In this document: piece by piece, positions 56,642-64,000 of the stretch
Position numbering within the stretch: position 1 is the first letter of the stretch
Layout of the letters: every line of letters starts with the position of its first letter
Made by a program: the position numbers and the translations under genes
Notes under the pieces: generated by a model
What the model was told of the DNA's origin: nothing
Seen by the model: only the letters and a program-made list of their open reading frames with translations
Databases searched by the model: none
Origin: Schizophyllum amplum
Lineage: Eukaryota > Basidiomycota > Agaricomycetes > Agaricales > Schizophyllaceae
Direction of reading: 5' to 3'
Assembly: GCA_007026445.1 (NCBI GenBank)
Contig: VDMD01000002.1
Span: forward strand, 248,001 to 312,000
DNA length: 64,000 nucleotides

Positions 56642-59076
56642 TTAACGAGCTCTGGAGCTCCTCGCACGCATAGCCTCCCCATTATACCACAGGTAAACAG
56701 GGAACGGGATGCCAAGGACGATAGACAACCCTATCCAAGCGTCTAGTATCAGCATCCCCTTCCACGTCTCACGCAAGAAAGCTGCTTACCCGCCAACAGC
56801 GACATCCCGCCGCCCAGACCGAGCGTGTCAAACATATCTTGCGCGAACAGCGGAAATGCAAAGCCAAACAGGGAACGGAAGAACTTGGGGGTCAAGATGA
56901 GCGTAGGGTCGCACGTGTGAAAGAGCAACAACGCACCGCCGCGGCAGACACCGCGCTCGCAGCATAGGTGAACGTGTCCACGAGGTATAGTTGTATGGGG
57001 AAGAACGTCAGCATCTGGCCTGAATGACTGTCAGCTACTTTGTCCCGCCCACATCGTGACGAGCAACGTACCGAAGCCATAGATGGATGATCCAATGATG
57101 GGCATGATCCCTGGGTAAACGTCAACAACAAATTATGTCGGGACAGGAGGCTAGTATATGCTTACAGTGAATCTTCGCTTGGGCGGACCAGCCGTACCAC
57201 CTGCCTAGCGATGAGCACTGGTTCCACGCGTGTAGTCTGATAACGCAGATATTCACATCAGGCCGATCGGAACGATCAACGATCCAAAGATCAACGACTA
57301 GAGGAAGAATGAGCGGAAGGTGCGGACGATGCGCAAGGCATGCATACCGGAATACGATACTCTGGCTTCCCCTTCCCGCCGTTCAGCTTGTTCGCAAGCT
57401 ACAGCAGCTCTCAGCAACAAACCAACGCGAGATACAACGGCGGACATACATGACAATACACCTGATTTCCGTATTTTGCACCGACGAGGGTTGCAGCGAA
57501 GAACCCGACACCGAGTCCGATGTAGACGAGCCCGTTGATGCCGGCGGAAAAGCCGTACGTGGTTGAGAAGAACTCTACCAAGGAGGACGTCAGAGAATTC
57601 GTGTCAATGATTAAAAGTACGCACCGGGGAATGTCGCGAACATAAGGTAGTAAATGCTGTCGACTGAGGTTGAGCCTACGCTCTCGAGCCCACACGTAGG
57701 GTCGGTCTTACCCGTATACACTGGATCACGTCCGTCAGTGACATAGTCTCGCGCGCGTGACTGATAGCACTCACAATGCCATATAGAAACTAAGTGCGAA
57801 GCAGATGATGTCGCCAAACAACAGCTGCACCGGACGCGCGATGTTCACCCAGAACAGCCGACCATTGCTCATCTTGGCTTGCGAGAACTGCGGATGATCC
57901 CCATCGAACAGTTCCACGTCCCCTTGGATCTTCGCCTGCCGGATGCGCAAAACAGGGTGGTACGTCTCGCGAAGGAGGGGAATGCCGACGACGGCCGCGA
58001 CACCGTTGAGAATGGCGGTGACGATGAACACCCATTTCGGGCCTATGCTCTGGGCTATGAAGCCGCCGCATACGGGACCGATGACGGGTCCGAGTAGAGG
58101 GCCGCTGCATGCAATATGAGCAAAAGGCATCCGGCGAGGGGTGATGGAAGGCGTACAGAGTAAAGAGCGCCATCGCACTACCGCGGGAGCGTTCATCGAA
58201 GAGATCACTGATGGATCCACCACCTATGGCAATTGAAGCGGAGCCCGCCAGGCCGCCTGGGAAGCGAACGGGTCAGGATGAGGCTCATCTCAGTTGACTG
58301 GCCACGTACTTAGGAAGCGGAATGCAATGAGAGCCGACGTAGTAGGAGCAAAGGCGCCTGAGTGTCTGGATTAGTTTCGTTCGGGTGAATATACAACGAA
58401 GAGACGCATACAGCCAAGGTTGAAGGCCAGTGAGAGGAGGTTGGATATATGTAGAACCTAACAACATGGGTCAGCAAGCATCGAGCAAAAGACAAACAGG
58501 GAGCATATACTCACCCAGGTGCGTCCAAAGATCTCAGATAATGGACCGATCACGAGTGGCTGGCTCGTCATCAGAGATGTCAATACTTCAGAAGCTTATA
58601 GCACTCACGCCTAGCGCCAGAGCCAGCACGAAGATACTCAACGTGAGCGCCAGGATGGTGGTGCTCGTGATCCCGTACTGCAAGGCGACCTCAGGCAAGC
58701 CAGGCGCCATCATGGACGATGTGAGAGGTGGAATGAATCTGCGAGGGTCAGCGCTCCATGAGTGGTATTAAAGTCTATAGACGGACGTGTAGAGGGAGAT
58801 CTGTATGGAGAATCAGGCGGCGGGCAAGATACACGGCAATTTGCTACGTACCACCCCGACGGAGCTCCATTTCTTCCTCGTCGTCCAATTCCGTGGGTTG
58901 ACGGGGTCGCAGATCCAGTCTTCGTCCTCCGGGCTCTCCTTATTGTGCGTCTCTTTGCCTCCCGGCTGCGCTGACTCTTTCCTTTCCGCCTCAATGGTGC
59001 TCGAGGAGTCGAAGTCGGTCGGTCGCGTGAACTCGACAGTTATGCCCGTCGCGTGGTCCTGCGCATCCGTCGCCAT
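56642..59076 (-). CDS. MFS drug:H+ antiporter (DHA1-type)
   Basis: Multi-exon gene from ATG at 59076 to the stop at 56644-56642. The cytosolic start is charged and ends PRNWTTRKKWSSVG. A 14-nt exon (58800-58787) codes ISLYT and joins FIPPLTSSMMAPGLPEVALQYG. Motif A is GPLSEIFGR; the motif C region is GPLLGPVIGPVCGG; the cytosolic loop is RIRQAKIQGDVELFD. Later helices include YGFSAGINGLVYIGLGVGFF, MPIIGSSIYGFG, LVDTFTYAASAVSAAA, and the end reads VLGIPFPVYLWYNGEAMRARSSRAR. Twelve helices are expected. Relatives export drugs or polyamines at the plasma membrane; the substrate is unknown. At least ten small introns interrupt it, and not every boundary was resolved. Confidence 0.82.
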
Positions 59077-59644
59077 CTTGACGCGTCCTCGTCGATGAGA
59101 TCGAGTGCTGCTCGCTGTGGCCTTGACCTTGTCGTTGTCGGTGTCGCGCTGGTTAACGCGGTGGAACAAGGATGAGGGTTCGGTCCAGGACGTGATTTGG
59201 GAAAACTGCTCGCGGATCCCGCGCACCGCTCTAAAAGCCCTTGAGAGCTTCTTAGACAGAAAGAAGCACGGAGTGCTACCCGGGCGAGGTTGTTAGACGG
59301 GCTCTGGACGGGCTTTCTGCTATCGTGAAACGTGTCGCCGTCAAGCATTTCCTTCGTCATCCTTGTGAACAAGCGACTACATCGTGCTAACAACTTGCCT
59401 GCCACACAAATGAGCAAGGCTATCGCACCGAGAAGCGGCGCTCCAAGATCGTCGCCTATCGCTCAGAATTGGCTCAGCAAGCGCGAGTAAAGTTCGCCCT
59501 ATAAGCAAGAAGCCGGGATCTTGAAGCTACCAGGAAGCCAAGAGAAGAGCTTCATGCAAGGAGCCGACGGGGCGAACGCAAATGTACACGAAAGGAAAGC
59601 GGACGCGAGCTAGCAGACTGAGCACTCGGACAGGTAATGAGAGC
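59077..59644. other. Intergenic region upstream of the LTR element
   Basis: 568 bp between the MFS start and the LTR element. Frames extending from the MFS N terminus (59226) are probably 5' leader. Its last 4 bases, GAGC (59641-59644), form the left target-site duplication. Confidence 0.4.
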
Positions 59645-59819
59645 TGTAGGGTCTGGTATCTGGCTAGGCTTGGATTCCATCACAGGTCACGTGTCCGCGT
59701 ACATACATCGTCACGTCTCGCATTGTATTCCTTAGCTCACTCCAGCGCGGAGGTTACGAAGCATCCCATTCTACCGCACGACATTCCGATTCTCTGCCAG
59801 AGCTTCCAGCCATCCTACA
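59645..59819 (+). repeat. 5' LTR (175 bp)
   Basis: Starts TGTAGG, ends CCTACA, and is identical base for base to the 3' LTR. An internal TCACGTGTCC E-box-like word may be a promoter element. Confidence 0.9.
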
Positions 59820-60069
59820 TCTGGAGCCCACCGCTCGGTTGAGATTAGAAGTTTACGGGTCTGACAACGATTTCAGAGGCCCACCGAGGAGCGAGCGAGC
59901 GCAGTTCGAAGGAGATCGAGGACGATCAGGAGATCCAGGAGGAAGGACGAGTAAAGAGCTGCCGTTATCCAAGCTATCTGGGGAGAGCAGATTACTAGGG
60001 CAGAGCGAGTTCCCCATCAGCCGTGCGCCACCGTCGTTTTCATCGCACCGAGCACTCATCATCATCACC

Positions 60070-60894
60070 ATGCACATCCGTATCGTCTTACGTCCACGCA
60101 TGCCCCGAGGCTCACGCATCCGCGACTGGCGGAAGCGGCGCTGCCAGATGCGCGAGGTCCTCGAGATCTTGTACACCGAGCCGATTTACCGCATCTACTA
60201 CACGAAACATACATCCCGAGCGATCTTCAGCCGTGCCGGGAGTGGCTCCCCTCTGTTCACTGGCGGCTACCACGATCCCCGCGATGTCGACCGCTTTCTC
60301 GAGTACCAGTACTACCGGCAGGTTGCGCTCATGCTCCGCCGTCTCGAGGCCGGCTACACTGTCCACACCACGAACCTGCATGATGCTCTCGTTCAGCAGG
60401 CTGCCGTCGACGCCACCGCGCACTTCCAACTCTTGATGGCCGATTTGTATCATTCCATCCCGCCTCTATTCCGTGCAGACCTCGTCGCGCGCGATCTACA
60501 CACATCACCATCACCGCCTTTATCCATCTCGGGCTCATGTGATGCCTTCGACCTCGAGCACCCACGGAGCCCACCGAGCAATCCATCGGCGAGTCAGATT
60601 ACAGTCGGCGACGTCTTCAGATGGGATCGGCAGGGACGTGATTCGCCGTCCACGCAAGATGTGCGCGATGCATGCAAGAAGACAGCGAGGAGGCGGAGGA
60701 GAACGAGGCGGAGGATGAAGAGGGTCCTGGAGGCGAAGCAGACGATACCAAGCCATGCGAGTTCGCTGCCGCTCCGTCCGTATGCCGGCCGCGCCGTCAA
60801 CCGTTATTTGCCGCCAGTTGTCGAGCAAGTCCGTGCTCCGCAGCCAAGGAGGAGGTATGGAGGTGGAAGGAGCCCTTTTTTACGATGGAGTTGA
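60070..60894 (+). CDS. Single ORF of the LTR mini-element
   Basis: 274 codons from ATG at 60070; the same frame is open upstream to 59839 but without an earlier ATG. It fills most of the 1.13-kb internal region. The N-terminal part (MPRGSRIRDWRKRR, then VLEILYTEPIYRIYYTKHTSR) and a helical middle (FLEYQYYRQVALMLRRLEAG ... VDATAHFQLLMADLYHSIPPLFRADL) are not recognised. The C terminus is strongly basic (KKTARRRRRTRRRMKRVL ... RRRYGGGRSPFLRWS), as in nucleic-acid-binding Gag tails. No zinc knuckle, protease or polymerase motif is present. It could be a divergent Gag or a captured host gene. Confidence 0.55.
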   Translation: MHIRIVLRPRMPRGSRIRDWRKRRCQMREVLEILYTEPIYRIYYTKHTSRAIFSRAGSGSPLFTGGYHDPRDVDRFLEYQYYRQVALMLRRLEAGYTVHTTNLHDALVQQAAVDATAHFQLLMADLYHSIPPLFRADLVARDLHTSPSPPLSISGSCDAFDLEHPRSPPSNPSASQITVGDVFRWDRQGRDSPSTQDVRDACKKTARRRRRTRRRMKRVLEAKQTIPSHASSLPLRPYAGRAVNRYLPPVVEQVRAPQPRRRYGGGRSPFLRWS

Positions 60895-60951
60895 TGGTCA
60901 TTGGTGTGTAGGTGCACCACGGAGGGTGCACATTTGAGAGTGGGGAGGGGA

Positions 60952-61126
60952 TGTAGGGTCTGGTATCTGGCTAGGCTTGGATTCCATCACAGGTCACGTG
61001 TCCGCGTACATACATCGTCACGTCTCGCATTGTATTCCTTAGCTCACTCCAGCGCGGAGGTTACGAAGCATCCCATTCTACCGCACGACATTCCGATTCT
61101 CTGCCAGAGCTTCCAGCCATCCTACA
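60952..61126 (+). repeat. 3' LTR (175 bp)
   Basis: Identical to the 5' LTR and directly preceded by the polypurine tract (60936-60951). Confidence 0.9.
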
Positions 61127-61587
61127 GAGCATCTCGCAGATGCTCAAGTAGGGCACATGCCCAGAGACGACGGGGGGGAAGAACGAGGAGCAGTGATGGG
61201 AAATCGCGGGAAGTTCCGAGGCGGTTCCGAGGTACGGTTGAACGCGAACGGTCACAGAGCGTGAGTCACGGTTATGGGCCCATCGCGCAATACATTGCGT
61301 CGACCAAGCGCCAAAGCAAGCTTCAGTTGCACTCTCAACATGTTCCCAATGTACGGTTTTATTTGATAGAGTACGTGCAAGAAAACAGACATTTGTAGAC
61401 CCAGATGTGCGCGAGTAAGTTATGTTAGATACGTAGGCAGAACACGCCAATGAATAATCTAAATGTAAGTATATTGGTGCAGTCCTTTGAGTGTGATCCA
61501 TAGCTGAATATCAGTAGTACAGTGTAAGGTATGAAAGCCAAGGGCAGAGGTACATAAAGTTATCATTAAATGCAGAGGATGCGGGCA
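61127..61587. other. Intergenic region
   Basis: 461 bp between the LTR element and the 3' end of BED-like gene 3. It begins with the right target-site duplication GAGC (61127-61130). No gene is supported. Confidence 0.4.
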
Positions 61588-62675
61588 TCAGCACATATCG
61601 ACGTCCATCGAGGCCGTTGACCGCTCTTGCGAGAGCGCTTGATGGACACTCAAACCACCGTCATACGCTTCGTACGCGTCGTCCATGAGCTCGTCCTCGG
61701 ACTCATCCTCAGAGTCCCAGTCGGCCGGGGACATGCCGAGATGGACAGGTTGGTTGCTTCGGAATGGTGACCGCTCGCGCAGAGTCGATGACGGCTTGCC
61801 AGACGCACGCCATCCTCTGGAGATGAACCGCGGACAAGGAGGTTGCGATGTCTGGATGGTGGCGATCATGGGGTAGGTCGATGCGGAATAGAGCTGCTTT
61901 CCCGAGGGTACATTCGTGACCTGCAAAGAGATGAGCGACATTCTGAGCCAGGAGACGAAGCACATACCTCAGTCATGGATGGCTGGAAGTTTTTCTCGTC
62001 ATCTCCCTTCTCCTTCTCTTCCTGCTTTGCCGGTACTTTTACCACCGGGACCAACTCCTTCTGTGAAGACTTCCCAGCCAAGACCGTTCCCGGAGGCGGC
62101 GCGCCGCCCTGGAAGACCTCGTATAAGATGCCCTCGCGCCCCTTCCTATGGTCGTCCTCCAGCGAAGCCTCATATCGCCTGGGCTCCGGAAACGACATCT
62201 CGCCCTTCTCGATACGCCGCCGCGCCTTGCACTTCTCGTCAATATGCCGCGTGAAATTCGGGATCACGAAGCGCCCGTTGGATCGGACGTCCGCGAGGAT
62301 GCGACGGCGGCAGGCCGCGCATCGCGCGCCGACGGAGGAGAAGGCGGCGACCCAGATGTAGGTAGACCAGTAGTCGAAGCGCTCGGCCTCCATGCGGTAC
62401 GCGGCGCGGCTACCGGGCGGTGGCGGCGGGGCGGTCTTCAGGGTGCGCGGCTTGGGCTTGGACTTGGACTTGGGCTTCGGCTGGGAGGATTGCGAGAGGG
62501 TCGGGCATGCTGGGCGTTTGGCGGGCGATGAGTTGAGGATAGAGGAGGCAGGTTGGGAGGAGGGCTTCGGCCCGCTGATGACGCGCATCGAGAACCCAGG
62601 CCTAATTAGGAAAAGTCTCAGCATGAACAGTAGCGCTTGCGGTGATGCGACGTACCTGGCAGATGTAGAGGACAT
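61588..62675 (-). CDS. BED-finger-like protein, copy 3
   Basis: Exons 62675-62656, 62601-61968 and 61920-61588 give 328 aa. The finger core is YIWVAAFSSVGARCAACRRR ... RHIDEKC, with the same Cys-x2-Cys ... His-x4-Cys spacing as the copies at 8908 and 31805. It differs little from copy 2, but lacks its Gln-Glu tract. The C terminus has MSPADWDSEDESEDELMDD and LSQERSTASMDVDMC. A TATATAAG box (minus strand) lies at 62768-62775, about 95 bp upstream. Probably nuclear, function unknown. Confidence 0.72.
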
Positions 62676-63560
62676 TGTCGACGAGTATTGTAGTTTGAGT
62701 GGAAGGTAATCGAGGAGCTGCTTCGCCGTGGTCAAGAGGTGTGAGCGGGTATGGAGAGGAGGTGTTTCTTATATACATCAAGACGACTGGGTGTAGGACC
62801 AGCATGCAGGTCATAAACATGCATAGTAGCTGGTTTATGACAATAGCACGCGGCAGGACCTGCAATTGCGGTGCGGAAATCCCACGACAGGTCGTCACTG
62901 CATTGTCCATTTAAGCGCCCTATTGACTCGGAGAGAGAGAAGGTCTGAGTTATCTATGAAGGTGAGGTGCTGTTGAAGTGCGCGCCAAAGCTATCTCTTT
63001 GTCGGGCCTGTGTAAGACGGAGCTTGAGCGCGTGAGGTGATAGCAAGCTCACTTCAATCTCGCCTCCCATCGCTATGTGACGGGGGCACTGCGAGTTATT
63101 GAGAGGACCATGATGAACAACATACCGTGTCATGAAAGGACCTTCTCTCCAGATGCGTATCGCTTCTTTGACCAGCGGCGGAATAGCGAGCATCGCCGGA
63201 GTCAACACTGCTTTCGCGCCACACTGACGACTGGAGGAGGTCAATGGGTATCTGCAGGTCAATGAGCGCGCCAGGACCAATATTCACAATATCAGGACAT
63301 GCGTCCGCCATTCGCCAAGAAGGAAATCATCCACCTTGTACCAGAAGCATGCGCTGCCTTGTGCTCACCTGCGGAGCTAATTGTCTATTGTTCTTCAGAT
63401 GAGCAGCGCGCGTTCGACGCGTGTATCCCGGCTTCGCGATGGTCCTCGCTCGTAACTTTGTTGAACGGCCGAGTGGAGTTCGAAACGCTTTGACATTGAG
63501 CGCTTCGGCTCGCCCGCGTCCGCGAAAAAACGAAGTGTTTTGCGTGATTCCCATAACATC
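61590..63560 (-). repeat. Inverted ~2-kb segmental duplication, right copy
   Basis: Reverse-complement partner of 30950-32935, covering BED-like gene 3 and about 0.9 kb upstream. The CTCCGCAGGTGAG block is at about 63367-63381 on the minus strand, roughly 700 bp before the ATG, as in the other copies. Confidence 0.7.
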
Positions 63561-64000
63561 AGGGCCTTTTGGCGCTGACTTGGATGCTGAAGGAGTGATA
63601 TCAAAGTGATATCAATGCTGCAAGTGTATAGCAGCACGAAGGGGGCGACAATGGCTGTCGAATTGTGGATAGGAATCAAAGGTCGCCGTCTGGTCGTCGT
63701 CGTTTACGAGACTAGTCGTCGTCGTCATTGGTCAACCGAGCACGGAAGTACACTCGGCATGATCCGAAGTCAAATCACGCTCTGTCACATGATTTTATGT
63801 TCGACTTCTCAGGCTCACACCACCTCTGTTTGCGTGCCGCATGCATGACGGTGAGGCTCAGCATTGGTCTCGATGTGTCCGACGTTATCGCATCCTAGCT
63901 CGCTACAGTGGGATATGGCAATATTCAGTATGGACGCACTGTACCATGCACACCGTCAACATGAGCGCCTCAAAGTTTCCAAAGGCAGACTTCGCCAAGG
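62676..64000. promoter_or_regulatory. Upstream region of BED-like gene 3 and right end
   Basis: 62676-63560 is the duplicated upstream region. From 63560 to the end no gene is supported; a GTCGTCGTC-rich stretch occurs near 63692-63727. Confidence 0.4.

Larger units (their letters stand above)
59641..61130. mobile_element. Non-autonomous LTR mini-element with one ORF
   Basis: Two identical 175-bp direct repeats (59645-59819, 60952-61126) begin TGTAGG and end CCTACA, the TG...CA short inverted ends of LTRs. GAGC flanks both sides (59641-59644, 61127-61130), a 4-bp target-site duplication. A purine tract, GAGAGTGGGGAGGGGA, ends exactly at the 3' LTR (60951). Two bases after the 5' LTR a TGG-starting stretch (59822-59838) is a candidate primer-binding site. 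The element is 1,482 bp and lacks reverse transcriptase, integrase and protease, so it resembles TRIM or gag-only (TR-GAG) elements. Identical LTRs point to a recent insertion. Confidence 0.88.

Noticed and set aside
1..64000. CRISPR array, prophage or bacterial operon
   Set aside because: No regularly spaced identical repeats with unique spacers occur, and genes contain spliceosomal introns throughout.

Overview
The window reads as nuclear DNA of a filamentous basidiomycete, most likely a wood-decay-type Agaricomycete. Genes are compact, intergenic gaps are short, and most introns are 45-60 nt with GT-AG ends. The gene set includes a Grifola-type peptidyl-Lys metallopeptidase, a DUF6593 protein, an F-box/LRR relic, paired Zn2Cys6 regulators and lineage-restricted families. 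Gene models were rebuilt by eye from reading frames, splice sites and family knowledge. Where exon coordinates are given, the coding sum was checked to be a multiple of three.

Layout. 1-201: 5' end of a CDK8/SSN3 kinase (minus). 0.8-2.2 kb: secreted M35 metallopeptidase. 2.4-4.1 kb: F-box/LRR pseudogene with two frameshifts. 4.4-7.5 kb: three members of an unrecognised family. 8.2-10.1 kb: first of three BED-finger-like genes. 12.0-14.1 kb: proline-rich NADAR-domain protein with a myristoylation-type N terminus. 14.4-20.9 kb: array of four paralogous Cys/His-rich proteins (here called CPLC/SGWC) with a RUB1/NEDD8 gene inside it. 21.3-25.4 kb: Boi1/Pob1-type SH3-SAM-PH polarity protein. 25.9-27 kb: SAP18. 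27.3-30.3 kb: membrane-anchored copper amine oxidase. 31.8-32.9 kb: second BED-like gene. 33.7-37.3 kb: two hypotheticals, one a membrane protein. 37.6-39.2 kb: Chs5 exomer subunit. 39.5-40.6 kb: non-autonomous DNA transposon with TIRs and target-site duplication. 40.9-41.8 kb: small hypothetical. 42.0-47.5 kb: head-to-head pair of paralogous Zn2Cys6 regulators. 48-49.3 kb: aspartate-semialdehyde dehydrogenase. 49.9-53.4 kb: TTC27/Emw1. 54.5-55.4 kb: DUF6593. 55.9-56.3 kb: EMC6. 56.6-59.1 kb: MFS (DHA1-type) transporter. 59.6-61.1 kb: a 1.48-kb LTR mini-element with identical 175-bp LTRs and one ORF. 61.6-62.7 kb: third BED-like gene, in an inverted ~2-kb duplicate of the 31-33 kb segment.

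Conserved housekeeping genes (kinase, RUB1, Boi1, SAP18, Chs5, HOM2, TTC27, EMC6) are interleaved with young material: tandem and inverted gene duplicates, a gene relic and two mobile elements. The strongest candidates for undescribed biology are the CPLC/SGWC array, the single-ORF LTR element and the three-copy BED-like family with its shared upstream block. Several genes carry micro-exons of 6-14 nt that are easily missed by gene callers.
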